DNA of 64,000 nucleotides from an uncultured Bryobacterales bacterium (GCA_951813065.1 CATOTH010000002.1:558001-622000); one strand, 5' to 3'; counted from the stretch's first letter, positions 28,064 through 37,867 are shown. Translations and numbers: made by a program. The notes: generated by a model not told the origin, from the letters alone.

Positions 28064-29640
28064 TGACGCCCTTGCGCCGAGCCTTTGCCGCGGCGGCGAT
28101 TCTGGCGTCTTTGGCGTGCTCGGCGGCCCCTCGCGTCGAGCGGCATCCGAATGTCCTGCTCATCCTGGCCGACGACCTCGGATACGGGGACGTAAGCGCC
28201 TACAACGACGAGGCCAAGGTCGAGACCCGGCACCTGGACGCGCTGGCGCGCCAAGGACTGCTGTTCACGGACGCACACAGCCCCTCGACGGTCTGCACTC
28301 CCACTCGCTACGGCATCCTCACCGGACGGATGCCGTTCCGCACCGGAATGGGCGGGGTCTTTACCGGCGTCGATGGTCCCTGCCTGATCGAGGAGGGCCG
28401 CCTGACGCTCCCGCAGATGCTCCGGGAGATCGGCTATTCCACGGCCTTGGTCGGCAAGTGGCACCTTGGAATGACGTTTCTCGCCGCCGACGGTCGTCCG
28501 GTCCACGAGTTGGATCTTCCCGTCGACACCCGCGAGCAGCGCGCGTCCGCCGGCGTTGAGCGGGTCAGGAGGGTGGATTTCAGCCAGCCCGTTTCCGACG
28601 GCCCTCTCCATCGGGGTTTCGACAGTTTCTTCGGAACGGTCGCCTGTCCGACGACGGACTGGCTGTATGCATGGATCGAGGGAGACCGAGTGCCCGTCCC
28701 TCCCGACAAGCTGCTGGACCGCGGCCCGTTGCCGAAGCACCCTTACGCCAACGACAACAGGCGTGGGATGATCGCTCCCGACTACGACTTGGAGCAGGTC
28801 GATATGGCCTTCCTTGAAAGAAGCGTGCAGTTTCTGGAGGACCACGTGGAGCGTGCCCCGGAGAAGCCGTTCTTCCTGTTTCACTCCATGCAGGCGGTCC
28901 ATCTTCCATCCTTTGCCGCGCCGCGGTTCGCGGGCGCTAGCGGGGCGGGACCGCACGGAGATTTTCTGTTCGAGATGGACTTTATCGTCGGCGAGCTCAT
29001 GGCTGCCCTGGACCGTCTCGGCCTGGCGCGCGACACGCTAGTGCTGTTCACGAGCGACAACGGACCGGAAGTGACGACGGCGTATCACATGCGCGAGGAC
29101 CATGGGCACGATGGTGCCCGCCCGTGGCGAGGGCTGAAGCGAGACCAGTGGGAGGGCGGCCATCGCGTGCCAGCGATCGCCCGCTGGCCGGGCAGGATTC
29201 CGGCAGGTTCGATGACAGACCAGACTTTCTGCTTGACGGACATCATGGCGACGCTCGCGGCCCTGACGGGCTATGACCTGCCGGCAGGCGCCGCCGAGGA
29301 TAGCTTCGATTTCTCGGCGCTATTCACGGGCTCGGACATTGAATCCCCGATACGCGCGTTCACCCTGCACCAGACGAACCGCTTGGCGCTGGCGCTGCGA
29401 CGCGGCGATTGGAAGTACCTGGATCACGCTGGGTCCGGCGGCAATGACTATACCCGGCCGCAGCTGGCGAGATTCGATCTGGACGACGGTGCGACCGATG
29501 CTCCCGCCCAGCTCTACAACCTGGCTGACGACCCCGGCGAAACCCGGAACCTGTACCCTGCCGAGCCTGGAGTCGCCCGTCGACTGAAGGCGGAATTGGA
29601 CGCTTTGGTCGCGGCGGGACGCAGCGCTCCGGACAGATAG
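28063..29640 (+). CDS. lipoprotein arylsulfatase
   Basis: Sulfatase-family hydrolase of sulfate esters, 525 residues. The N terminus is a lipoprotein signal (FAAAAILASLACS) with the lipobox Cys, so it should be anchored to a membrane. NVLLILADDLGYGDVS provides the first metal-binding aspartates. VCTPTRYGILTGR carries Cys78, which would be matured to formylglycine (C-x-P-x-R). VGKWHLG and LVLFTSDNGPE are the remaining active-site boxes. Coupled by a TGATG junction to the Gfo/Idh/MocA gene, it probably desulfates a sugar that the oxidoreductase then modifies, though this is inference. No sulfatase-maturing enzyme gene is in the window. Confidence 0.9.
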
Positions 29641-29652
29641 GGCTGCACGCGG

Positions 29653-30807
29653 CTATTGCAGGAATGCCGCCAGCGCCGGAAGGCCGTAGAACAGGATCAG
29701 CAGGTAACCGATCGCTAGTGCCTTGGAATCGGCCGCGAGATCCGCAAACCGCTTGACAGACGACAAGACGAGGTTCCGCACGGGCGGCCACGGGTAGATC
29801 AGGAATATCCCGGTCAGGTTGAACGTCAGGTGGGTCAAGGCGATCTCCACGCCGGCCTGGGCGTTCGGGCCGGAAACGGCCAGCGACGCCAGCAGCGCCG
29901 TGATCGTTGTCCCGAGATTGGCTCCGAGCGTGACTGGGAATGCTTGGTTCAGCGTGATCAGGCCGACCCCGGCCAGCGGAACCAGCAGCGAAGTCGTGAT
30001 CGAACTGGATTGGACCATGGCGGTGACCAGGCAGCCCACCGCCATGGCCACGAGCGCCGATCTTCCCAGCGACCGTTCGAGAAAGCTCTCCGCCTTGGAT
30101 TGCAACGCCGAGTGCAGGACGCGGACGATCAGGAAGAGCGCGCCGAAGATCAGCACGCCGCTCGTCAGGATGATCACCGTTCCCTGGCCTTGTGGTGCGT
30201 CGAACAGCCCTGCCGCCAAGCTGCGAATCGGCCCGAACGCGATCTTCAGCGCCGCCGTCAAGGGGCTCTCGAACGCTCCTCCTCCGAAATCGGGAAGTCT
30301 GTCCGCCAGTGAGCCCGCCGAGCGGGCGAGGAAGCCTGTTGCCATTTCGAAGGGCAACAGGACCAAGACTGCCAGGTAGTTGAAGAAGTCGTGGCAGATT
30401 GCGACCGAGAAAGCGCTTCGGAACTCGTCCCGCCGGCCCATGTGGGCCAGCGAGACCAGAGTGTTGGTCACCGTCGTGCCGATGTTCGCCCCCATGATCA
30501 TCGGCACGGCGTTCGCTAGCGGAAGCGGGTTCTCGGGTGCGGCGACGAGCCCCACGACCAGCGAAGTCGTGACCGATGAGCTTTGAACCAGCGTTGTCGA
30601 GAGCAAGCCCACCATCAGCGCGATGAACGGGTTGGAGGTGGCGCTGAAGAACGCTTCCAGCAAGTCGCCCCCGAGGAGCTTGAAGCCGTCTCCCAGACCG
30701 CGGACTGCGGCGAGGAACACGAACAGCAGGAGAACCACGGCGATCCCCGAGAGAACCGGTCTCGCAGTGGCTTGCTGGGAGGGGTCGCTTGCTGGTTCAG
30801 TGCTCAT
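29653..30807 (-). CDS. Na/Pi cotransporter family protein
   Basis: Inner-membrane sodium-dependent phosphate transporter of the NptA/PhoU-associated (PF02690) family, 384 residues with about eight hydrophobic segments. It shows the characteristic internal duplication: TTLVQSSSVTTSLVVGLV in the first half and TAMVQSSSITTSLLVPLAG in the second. Each copy is followed by a G-A-N-[IL]-G-T-T motif (MGANIGTTVTNTL, LGANLGTTITALL). There is no C-terminal PhoU-like domain. A CATAAT hexamer lies 17 bases before the ATG. It is convergent with the sulfatase gene. Confidence 0.9.
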   Translation of the reverse strand: MSTEPASDPSQQATARPVLSGIAVVLLLFVFLAAVRGLGDGFKLLGGDLLEAFFSATSNPFIALMVGLLSTTLVQSSSVTTSLVVGLVAAPENPLPLANAVPMIMGANIGTTVTNTLVSLAHMGRRDEFRSAFSVAICHDFFNYLAVLVLLPFEMATGFLARSAGSLADRLPDFGGGAFESPLTAALKIAFGPIRSLAAGLFDAPQGQGTVIILTSGVLIFGALFLIVRVLHSALQSKAESFLERSLGRSALVAMAVGCLVTAMVQSSSITTSLLVPLAGVGLITLNQAFPVTLGANLGTTITALLASLAVSGPNAQAGVEIALTHLTFNLTGIFLIYPWPPVRNLVLSSVKRFADLAADSKALAIGYLLILFYGLPALAAFLQ

Positions 30808-30824
30808 GGTTTGGCGATCCGGCT

Positions 30825-30830
30825 ATTATG
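30825..30830 (-). promoter_or_regulatory. -10-like hexamer before the Na/Pi transporter
   Basis: CATAAT on the minus strand (five of six matches) ends 17 bases before the ATG at 30807. No -35 was recognised. Confidence 0.3.
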
Positions 30831-30921
30831 AGCGTCCAAGTTTGCTCGGCCCGATCACCGCGGCAATGCCCCTATGTTGGCAACCCGGGTGGCGCGTCAT
30901 TCCGATATTCTCGCCCCGAAG

Positions 30922-31767
30922 CTACCATGCGTGATCGCGGTCTTGCATCACCGGAAAATCGCCCGTGACGGATCGGGAGTCCGGCAGAGGCGACCCCATT
31001 GTACCCGCCGGTACGTGCTGGAGTTGGGCGGAGCCAGACGGCAGGAAACGTCTGTCTAGCAGCCGTGCCGTATCGATGTGACCGATGGCTGAGAGCAGGT
31101 TTTCGGCCACATGGGGGTTGTCCCGGCCTAGCTCGGCCAGGAAACCGCGCAGTCTCGTTCGGACCGTACCCGTCTTGAACGAGCAGACACACGGAGTGAT
31201 CGGTAGCCCGCACTCTTCGGAGTAGGCCTGCGTCGTGCTCTCGGAAACGTAGACAAGTGGCCGGATAAGCCGGAATTCGCCTGAGCGTGAGGTCGTTACT
31301 GCGGGCAAGGCGCTCAATCGTCCGGTGTAGAGGGCGTTGCGCAGTAACGCCTCGCATAGGTCATCGGCGGTGTGGCCGAGCGCGACCACATTGCAACCGA
31401 GCTTGGAAGCAACTTCGTAGACCGCCCTGCGCCGGAACCGGCTGCAGCTATCGCATCCGTGGTCGGGTTGCTCTTCCAGCAACTGGAATGAAGGCTCGTC
31501 CCGGTAGTAGGTCCAGCGGATTCCCCGCTCGGCGAAGAGCTTGCCCAGCGGCTCCACGGGTCGGACAAACTTCCCTTGCTCGATCGTGAACGCTTCGAGC
31601 GAGAATTTGACGGGAGCGCGGCGCGACAGCAGGTGCAGCGCGTCAACCAGTGCCAGGGAGTCCTTACCACCGGATACGCCGACCGCGATTCGGTCGCCAG
31701 CGCGGATCATCCCGAAGTCCGCGATAGCCTTGCCCGCCTTGCGAAGCAGTGTCTTTCGCGCGCTCAC
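30922..31767 (-). CDS. ttcA: TtcA-family tRNA thiolation protein
   Basis: PP-loop ATPase of the TtcA/TtuA group, which thiolates tRNA bases (TtcA makes 2-thiocytidine at position 32). It contains the PP-loop GVSGGKDSLALVDAL, a C-x-x-C pair in HGCDSCSRFRR, ALGHTADDLCEALLRNAL, and a third cysteine region PITPCVCSF that may complete the iron-sulfur site. I prefer the GTG at 31767 (VSARKTLLRKAGKA), giving 281 residues, because the longer frame to 31872 overlaps the upstream ymdB gene by 68 bases and its extra residues look random. It is in an apparent operon after ymdB. Confidence 0.75.
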   Translation of the reverse strand: MSARKTLLRKAGKAIADFGMIRAGDRIAVGVSGGKDSLALVDALHLLSRRAPVKFSLEAFTIEQGKFVRPVEPLGKLFAERGIRWTYYRDEPSFQLLEEQPDHGCDSCSRFRRRAVYEVASKLGCNVVALGHTADDLCEALLRNALYTGRLSALPAVTTSRSGEFRLIRPLVYVSESTTQAYSEECGLPITPCVCSFKTGTVRTRLRGFLAELGRDNPHVAENLLSAIGHIDTARLLDRRFLPSGSAQLQHVPAGTMGSPLPDSRSVTGDFPVMQDRDHAW

Positions 31768-31804
31768 GTTCAGGCCAGCCGACCTGCCATTATATCGACG
31801 CTCC

Positions 31805-32584
31805 TTACGGGTATAGCTCGGCGCGCCGTCTGATGGCCAGCGCCTTGCCTGTGTGCTCGTCCACCTCGACAATTACGGCGTTCAACCTCGCCGGTCCGGA
31901 AGCCGGCTCGAACCGGCCCGGGAGCGCCGTGAGGAAGCGGTTCACGGATGTCTCTGCTGCCATGCCGATCACTGAGTGAATGGGCCCGGTCATGCCCACG
32001 TCCGTGATGTATCCCGTGCCTCCGGGCAGCAATCGCTCGTCCGCGGTCGGCACGTGTGTGTGCGTGCCCGCAACGACGCTCACACGTCCGTCCACGTACA
32101 TGCCGAACGCTGTCTTCTCGCTCGTTATTTCGGCGTGGAAGTCGACGAACCGCACAACCACCTCGGGAGCCAGTTCGGACAGCAGGTGATCGATGCAGCG
32201 GAACGGGCAGTCCGTGCCGGGCATGTACACCCGCCCTTGCAGATTGAAGACCGCATAGGGAACGGCGGCGTCGGTTTGGCCGACAAACACGCCGGAGCCT
32301 GGCGCGTCGGGATAGTTCGCCGGACGGAGGAGACGAGGCTGCCGGTCGAGATAGGGGAGGATTTCCTTCTTGTCCCAGATGTGGTTGCCCGAGGTCAGTA
32401 CCTGGATGCCGGCCTCGAACAGCACCTCGGCGATTTTCGGCGTCGTGCCAAAGCCCGCCGCGGAGTTCTCGCAATTGGCGATCGCAAGATCGATATCCTC
32501 GTCGGCAACGATCCGCTGGAGTGACTCAAGCACGGCCCGCCGACCCGATCGCCCGACGATATCGCCAATGAACAGGATGCGCAT
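31805..32584 (-). CDS. ymdB: YmdB-family metallophosphoesterase
   Basis: Cyclic-nucleotide phosphodiesterase-like protein of the YmdB family (TIGR00282), linked in Bacillus to biofilm control and cyclic-AMP hydrolysis. Metal-binding boxes are complete: RILFIGDIVGRSGRR, IANCENSAAGFG, TSGNHIWDKKE, VRFVDFHAEITSEK, VAGTHTHVPTAD and GGTGYITDVGMTGP. The start at 32584 (MRILFIGD) gives 259 residues; an ATG seven codons upstream is less likely. It is followed 37 bases later by ttcA on the same strand. Confidence 0.92.
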   Translation of the reverse strand: MRILFIGDIVGRSGRRAVLESLQRIVADEDIDLAIANCENSAAGFGTTPKIAEVLFEAGIQVLTSGNHIWDKKEILPYLDRQPRLLRPANYPDAPGSGVFVGQTDAAVPYAVFNLQGRVYMPGTDCPFRCIDHLLSELAPEVVVRFVDFHAEITSEKTAFGMYVDGRVSVVAGTHTHVPTADERLLPGGTGYITDVGMTGPIHSVIGMAAETSVNRFLTALPGRFEPASGPARLNAVIVEVDEHTGKALAIRRRAELYP

Positions 32585-32681
32585 TCGCGGTTGAACTGAC
32601 CTCAAGTCTCCGGAGTCTCGTAGTCTACCCCAGCTTCGCGTCCCGGGGACCCCATCCAGACCGGCATGGAGGCCGGACCAG

Positions 32682-34106
32682 TCAGTCGCCTTCGAGGGTG
32701 TACTCGACTTTCGCCGCGGGCGGTCGCGCAGGGAACGAATCCTCCGTCACGGTTCCCCAGGCTCGCAGCTCCGCCAGCAGGTCACCTCCGATGCTGTTGG
32801 CCTCCGACACGTCGGCCAGGTTGCGCATTTCGTACGGGTCCTCCTGCAGGTCGAAGAGGCTGTTCACTGCTTCGTGGTTTCCCCGGACCGTCAGTTTGTG
32901 CCGGGCCGTCACGATCGACCGCCAGGGCCGCGGATCGGGGTTGGTGGGATTGGGCTGTGCGTTTGAAGGGTTGGAAACCCTGCCCTCGCAATAGACCGAT
33001 TCGACGTGAGGGGTTTCCCGGTCTGGCAGTACGGCCCCGGAAAGGTCGCGGCCCGCGCACGAGCCCTGCTCGGGAAGGCCGCACAACGCGAGCATCGTCG
33101 GCATCAAGTCGACCGAGTTGATCAACGTCTGCAGTTCAATTCCAGCTGGAATGCGACCCGGCAGGCGCATGAGCAGCGGAACACTGAGCGACTCGTCTTC
33201 GGGCTCACCCTTGCGGTACTTGCCGTGGGAGCCCGCCAGCTCGCCATGGTCGGACGAGAAGACAACCAGGGTGTTCTCGCTCAGGCCGGACTCGTCCAGG
33301 AACGAGGCAATCCGCCCGATTTGGTGGTCGAGGGATTCGCACAGGCCGTAGTATCCGGCCAGGTCCTTTCTCGCCTGCTCGCTGTGATCGTCCGGGACAT
33401 TCGGGCGCAGAGCAATCTCCTCCGCTGTGTAGCGCCGGAAATCGCGAGGCGGCCGGAAGGGAGTGTGGGGAGGCCCCCACGACAGGTAGCAGGCGAACGG
33501 CCTGTCTTGATTTCGGCGCATGAAGCCAATGGCCGAATCCGTCTGGGCGGCGGGTTCGTAGTAGTCGCGGAGGTCCGACCCCGCAAGTTCCTCCAGCGAG
33601 TGTCCCTGATCGTCAAAGCCCCAAGGTATGTGGTACTGGTGACCGCGGTTGAAGCCCTCAAACGTCGCGAATCCACGGCGGCGCCACCCGGGAGGGACGA
33701 AGCCGGGCTTGGGAGCCCCGTCGAGGTGCCACTTGCCGACGTAGTGCGTGGCGTACCCCGCGTCACTGAAGACCTGTGGCCAGCAGGTCTCGGTCGGCGG
33801 CAATTGCAGGTCGTTCTTGATCATTCCCGTCTGGTGGGAATAACGGCCGGTCAGGATGCATGCCCGGTTCGGCGTGCACACCGGATTGGCGGCATAGGCA
33901 CGGCGCCAATTGGCGCCCTGCTTGGCGAGCCGGTCGAAATGCGGGGTCCTGACAATGGCGTCGGAACCGAACCCGAACGCGCTCGATCTCCATTGGTCGG
34001 CCAAGACGAACAGCAAGTTCGGTTGTCTGCGCTCCTGGCCCGACGCAAGCGTCGACACGCCAAGCGCAGTGGCGGACATGAAGGTGCGTCGACCCATACT
34101 TGGCAT
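32682..34106 (-). CDS. Tat-exported sulfatase
   Basis: A second sulfatase, 474 residues (471 from the ATG at 34097). It begins with a twin-arginine-like signal, GRRTFMSATALGVSTLASGQ. PNLLFVLADQWRSSAFG opens the catalytic domain. NPVCTPNRACILTGR carries Cys77 in the C-x-P-x-R formylglycine motif, YVGKWHLDG provides the conserved Lys-His, and VVFSSDHGELAGSHGKYRKG supplies the metal-binding Asp-His and Lys. Unlike the lipoprotein sulfatase upstream it stands alone. A TAGAAT hexamer lies seven bases before the ATG. The natural substrate is unknown. Confidence 0.9.
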   Translation of the reverse strand: MPSMGRRTFMSATALGVSTLASGQERRQPNLLFVLADQWRSSAFGFGSDAIVRTPHFDRLAKQGANWRRAYAANPVCTPNRACILTGRYSHQTGMIKNDLQLPPTETCWPQVFSDAGYATHYVGKWHLDGAPKPGFVPPGWRRRGFATFEGFNRGHQYHIPWGFDDQGHSLEELAGSDLRDYYEPAAQTDSAIGFMRRNQDRPFACYLSWGPPHTPFRPPRDFRRYTAEEIALRPNVPDDHSEQARKDLAGYYGLCESLDHQIGRIASFLDESGLSENTLVVFSSDHGELAGSHGKYRKGEPEDESLSVPLLMRLPGRIPAGIELQTLINSVDLMPTMLALCGLPEQGSCAGRDLSGAVLPDRETPHVESVYCEGRVSNPSNAQPNPTNPDPRPWRSIVTARHKLTVRGNHEAVNSLFDLQEDPYEMRNLADVSEANSIGGDLLAELRAWGTVTEDSFPARPPAAKVEYTLEGD

Positions 34107-34113
34107 AGCGGAT

Positions 34114-34119
34114 ATTCTA
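34114..34119 (-). promoter_or_regulatory. -10-like hexamer before sulfatase
   Basis: TAGAAT on the minus strand (five of six) lies seven bases before the ATG at 34106, or 16 before the alternative ATG at 34097. The latter spacing would allow a short leader and may favour that start. Confidence 0.35.
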
Positions 34120-34190
34120 GCGTGCCGGCTTCGCTCCCGTGCCGCGAGGGCCTGGAAGGGGGGTCGGGCGAAGGAGCCGCGATTCCCGGG

Positions 34191-35051
34191 TCAGCTTGAC
34201 AGCTCGTCGCCGACGCGAAGGGTCTTGCCTCCCTGGCCGGGGGCCAGGCGGGTGTTGATCGCGAGGCGGTAGTAATGACCGTAGCGATCGAGCTCGGAAC
34301 CCTGCCAACGCTCCTGCTCGCGCCGCGCGGCGAACCGAGCCGCGAACCCCTTGTCGGGCGCCGAACCGCCGAGCGAGTCGATGCTCGGAACGATGCACCT
34401 TGAGCAGGGATTTGTGCCCATCAGCTCGACAGCGCCGATTCGGAACCCGCGCGGCTGGCCCGGGGGACCGAACAGCGAGTCCTCCTCGAATGGCTCAAGG
34501 CCGGCTATTTCCAGATTCGTTCGAAGCCGTCGTCGGAGCTCTTCGGTTTCCAGGTCGAACCAGTCGGCGACCGATGCGAGCGAAGCGGATCCAACCAACG
34601 TTGGCCCCGACGCGTCGCTGTCGTCGACGAATCCCGTACGGCCGTTTCGGCGCAGTGACACCGGGCACTGTAATTGGAGGCTGAACCACGCTTCCACCGC
34701 CTCTCGATCATCTTCGAGGTCAAACCGCTCACAGCTGTCGCCGACCCGCAACTCGACGGATCTGCCATCGCGCTGGTAGCGGGCTCGGATTGACATGATG
34801 CGCTTGCCCAGACGCTTGGCGTGCAGAACAGTGTCATGGGCGTCAAAGAGCGCGAACTCGCGGTCGCCGGCAATGCCCGCCTCGTCGGCAACCGTGGCTT
34901 CCGGCAGCACGAGAGGGTCGAGGGATTTGATCGGGTACACCCGGATGCTGGTCAGGTACGGTTTCAAGTTGCCGGCTCTGCTCCCACCTTCATCGTCGCA
35001 TTGCAATCGCCGGTCGTCAGCCGCGGATTCCAGGGACGCCGGCTCGGCCAC
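34191..35051 (-). CDS. MOSC domain-containing protein
   Basis: A 286-residue member of the MOSC (molybdenum cofactor sulfurase C-terminal) superfamily, with the N-terminal MOSC beta-barrel (TSIRVYPIKSLDPLVLPEA...GDREFALFD) and the C-terminal MOSC domain (RTNLEI, then LMGTNPCSRCIVPSID with the conserved Cys). Such proteins carry or deliver molybdenum cofactor, as in YcbX and mARC. The region before residue 29 is unconserved. A TTG at 34967 may be the true start, which would also leave room for promoters between this gene and the divergent FAAL gene. It could serve the molybdenum hydroxylase at 56-59.6 kb. Confidence 0.8.
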   Translation of the reverse strand: MAEPASLESAADDRRLQCDDEGGSRAGNLKPYLTSIRVYPIKSLDPLVLPEATVADEAGIAGDREFALFDAHDTVLHAKRLGKRIMSIRARYQRDGRSVELRVGDSCERFDLEDDREAVEAWFSLQLQCPVSLRRNGRTGFVDDSDASGPTLVGSASLASVADWFDLETEELRRRLRTNLEIAGLEPFEEDSLFGPPGQPRGFRIGAVELMGTNPCSRCIVPSIDSLGGSAPDKGFAARFAARREQERWQGSELDRYGHYYRLAINTRLAPGQGGKTLRVGDELSS

Positions 35052-35097
35052 GGGGCTGGTAACGGCGTTCGACGCGATAGGCTAGGGGAAAGCTGGA

Positions 35098-37860
35098 ATG
35101 CGTCCCTCCGACTCAGGATCAAGTGAAGCAATCGAGGCTGCTGTCCTCGATTCCGTCGCGTCTCTGGTACGCGAACTGGGCTCCGAGCAGACCGCTCGAA
35201 GAGTTACCCTGCGGTCTTCGCTGGACACGGATCTCGGTCTCGGCAGCCTCGAACGCGTGGAACTCCTGGTGCGGATCGAATCCGCGTTGGGGCTGAGGCT
35301 GCCGGAGACGAAAGTCCAGACAGTCGAGACGCCGGAAGACTGGGTCCGCGTCGTTCGCGAGAGCGGGCCCTCGGGGCGCGCCGCGCAGCGCTGGCCGATC
35401 GTCCAGCCGACGCGCGAGGCCTATCCTCCGCCAGCCGACACACTCACGTTTTCCCAAGTCTTGCGCAAGCAAGCCGAGCGAGACCCGGCACGGGTCCACA
35501 TCCACTTGCTGGACCGCGACTCGGGACGGGACATCAGTCACGGACAGCTCTTCGAGCGTGCTTCCAGGGTTGCTGCCGGCCTTGTCTCCTCGGGCCTGAA
35601 GCACGGGCAGACCGTCGCCATCATGCTCCCGACATGCGAGGATTTTTTCTCCAGCTTTCTGGGCGTGATGCTGGCAGGGGGAGTCGCCGTTCCGGTATAC
35701 CCACCTGCGAGGGCGAATCAACTCGAGCAATACATCCGGCGCCAGACCCTGATCTTGCGGTCGGCAGACGTTCGGTTCCTGATTTCGTTCGATCGGGTCC
35801 AAGCCGTGGCCAACGTGCTCGCTAGTGACCTGCCTGCGCTTCGGGAATTCGTGAGCGTGCCGGAGCTTGAGGAGCGTGGCCGGTATGGGCGTCCGCCGGA
35901 GGTGGAGCCCGCCGAAATCTTCTTCATCCAGTACACTTCCGGCAGCACCGGCAATCCCAAGGGTGTCGCGCTGACCCATTCCAACGTGCTGGCCAACATC
36001 AAGGGTATCGGCTGGGCGGTCCAGGTTAAGCCCTCGGATGTCGTGGTGAGCTGGCTGCCCCTCTATCACGACATGGGGCTGATCGGTTCCTGGCTGTTCA
36101 GCCTGTACCATGGCCTGCCGATCACCGTGATGTCGCCGCTCGATTTCCTGGTCCGGCCCGAGCGCTGGCTGTGGGCGCTGAGCGATTCCGGCGGAACGCT
36201 GTGCCCGGCTCCGAATTTCGCGTTCGAGCTGTGTGTTCGGAAGATCGCCGACGAGGCGATGGCCGGCGTGAGTCTGTCCAAGTGGCGGGTTGCCATCAAT
36301 GCGGGCGAGCCGGTCCTGCCCGCGACGTTGCAGAAGTTCACCGAGCGGTTTCAGGCTTGGGGTTTCGACCCGCGCAGCTTTATGCCGTTCTACGGCCTCG
36401 CCGAGTCCTCCGTTGCCCTGACCTACCCTCCGTACTGGAGGGGGCCGCTGGTGGACAGCGTGGACCGCGCGGTCTTCGAGTGCGAGGGCAGGGCGGTTCC
36501 TTCGCGCGCCGAAGAGTCCCGGGAAGTCCTCGAGTTCGTCGGCAACGGCAAGGCCCTGCCGGACCACGAGTTGCGTGTCGTGGACGACGCCGGGCGAGAC
36601 TTGCCGGACCGCCGCCGTGGGAGGATCGTCTTCCGCGGGCCGTCGCGGACGCCCGGCTACTTCCGCAACCCGCAAGCAACCAGCGAGGTTCTCGACGACG
36701 AGGGTTGGCTGGATTCCGGTGATCTGGGCTACATCGCGGAGGGAGAGCTGTACGTTACCGGGCGCCTGAAAGATTGCATCATCAAGGGCGGGCGCAACAT
36801 CATCCCGCAGGATGTGGAGATGGCCGCATGGGAAGTGGACGGGGTTCGAAAGGGTTGTGTCGCGGCATTCGGAAGCTTGGATCGCGAGTCCGGCACCGAG
36901 CGGCTCGTCGTCGTCGCGGAAACCCGTGTGACCGACGCTTCCGCTCTCGCCCGCATCCAACGGCAGGTGACAGAGTCGGTGGCGGCCAACGTCGGCATTC
37001 CACCGGATGACGTGGCGCTCGTGAGATCCGGCACCGTGCCCAAGACCTCGAGCGGCAAGCTGCAGCGCCTCGAAACCCGCCGCCTGTATGACGAGGGCGA
37101 TCTCTTGAACCGGCCACCTGCGGCGGCCTGGGTCCAGATGGCGAGGCTCTGGCTCCGCGGGGCTGCCAGTTCGCGGTTGCGTCAAGCCCGTCGACTTGGA
37201 TGCGTATTACGCATCGGCGCTGAGAATGCCCTGGGCGGCTTGCTGGCAATGGTCTTCGGGCTGGCAGCACGCGTGGTGCCGACGCCTCGAGCGGCAAGGC
37301 ACATGGTCGGAATCGGCGCTCGCGGGGTGGCCGCGCTCGGTGGTCTTCGCGCGGCGGGCAGCCTCGGGAACGCTGGTGGCGGAGTCATGCTTGTCAACCG
37401 CTCCCACCGGATGGATCCGCTGCTGGTGGCCGCCGCGTTCCGTTCCGCCTTCGTGTTTGCCGACCGCACCGGATTCGGCGAACTCGGTCCTGCGGAGGCG
37501 TTCTTGCTCGATCCGTTGGTCGCTCCGCTCGATGGGGCGGGTCGAGTTCCAGCGGCTGGCGCGCTGTTGCACGCCATGGAGGCTGCCCTCAGGGCAGGTT
37601 GCGCGGTGGTGAGCTTCGCGGACAATCCCGCGGGAGAGCCTCCCGAGCGTACCCGGTTTCGCGCTGAGGGCTTCGCTGCCGCCGCCCGGTCCGGAGCTCC
37701 TGCAGTTCCGGTCCTGCTGAGGCGTCAGGCCGCTGGCAGGGTGGCTGCTGTCCAGGGCGATCCGCTTGACGGGAGCGCGACGAACGGGGATCGGGCCGCG
37801 AGCCGCGAAGCCGTCAGGGCCTTCCTGACGAAGGCTTTAGGGCCGGACTCGGCGTTATAA
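35098..37860 (+). CDS. ACP-FAAL-acyltransferase-like fusion protein
   Basis: A 920-residue three-part protein. Residues 10-80 form an acyl carrier domain; Ser50 in LGLGSLERVEL is the likely phosphopantetheine site (the usual D-S-L is G-S-L). Residues about 110-700 are an adenylate-forming enzyme of the fatty acyl-AMP ligase type. Evidence is YTSGSTGNPKG near residue 280, SWLPLYHDMGLIGSWL, PAPNFAFELCVRK, FYGLAESSV, WLDSGDLGYI and the C-terminal PKTSSGKLQR Lys motif. The last 170 residues resemble a PlsC-type acyltransferase, but the expected NHxSxxD box reads NRSHRMD and no FPEGTRS box is visible. It probably loads fatty acids onto its own carrier. It is followed seven bases later by the zinc-ribbon gene. 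Confidence 0.82.
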   Translation: MRPSDSGSSEAIEAAVLDSVASLVRELGSEQTARRVTLRSSLDTDLGLGSLERVELLVRIESALGLRLPETKVQTVETPEDWVRVVRESGPSGRAAQRWPIVQPTREAYPPPADTLTFSQVLRKQAERDPARVHIHLLDRDSGRDISHGQLFERASRVAAGLVSSGLKHGQTVAIMLPTCEDFFSSFLGVMLAGGVAVPVYPPARANQLEQYIRRQTLILRSADVRFLISFDRVQAVANVLASDLPALREFVSVPELEERGRYGRPPEVEPAEIFFIQYTSGSTGNPKGVALTHSNVLANIKGIGWAVQVKPSDVVVSWLPLYHDMGLIGSWLFSLYHGLPITVMSPLDFLVRPERWLWALSDSGGTLCPAPNFAFELCVRKIADEAMAGVSLSKWRVAINAGEPVLPATLQKFTERFQAWGFDPRSFMPFYGLAESSVALTYPPYWRGPLVDSVDRAVFECEGRAVPSRAEESREVLEFVGNGKALPDHELRVVDDAGRDLPDRRRGRIVFRGPSRTPGYFRNPQATSEVLDDEGWLDSGDLGYIAEGELYVTGRLKDCIIKGGRNIIPQDVEMAAWEVDGVRKGCVAAFGSLDRESGTERLVVVAETRVTDASALARIQRQVTESVAANVGIPPDDVALVRSGTVPKTSSGKLQRLETRRLYDEGDLLNRPPAAAWVQMARLWLRGAASSRLRQARRLGCVLRIGAENALGGLLAMVFGLAARVVPTPRAARHMVGIGARGVAALGGLRAAGSLGNAGGGVMLVNRSHRMDPLLVAAAFRSAFVFADRTGFGELGPAEAFLLDPLVAPLDGAGRVPAAGALLHAMEAALRAGCAVVSFADNPAGEPPERTRFRAEGFAAAARSGAPAVPVLLRRQAAGRVAAVQGDPLDGSATNGDRAASREAVRAFLTKALGPDSAL

Positions 37861-37861
37861 T
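37856..37861 (+). promoter_or_regulatory. -10 hexamer before the FmdB-like gene
   Basis: A perfect TATAAT overlaps the stop codon of the preceding gene and ends six bases before the GTG at 37868. The expected transcription start coincides with the start codon, so this could drive a leaderless message. No clear -35 was seen. Confidence 0.4.
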
Positions 37862-37867
37862 GGCAGC

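Noticed and set aside
33006..34199. Open frame on the plus strand inside the second sulfatase
   Set aside because: It is antisense to clear sulfatase motifs and lacks any recognisable domain.
35119..37185. 688-codon open frame on the minus strand inside the FAAL fusion
   Set aside because: The plus strand has carrier and adenylation motifs; the antisense frame shows no family motif and is a codon-bias shadow.
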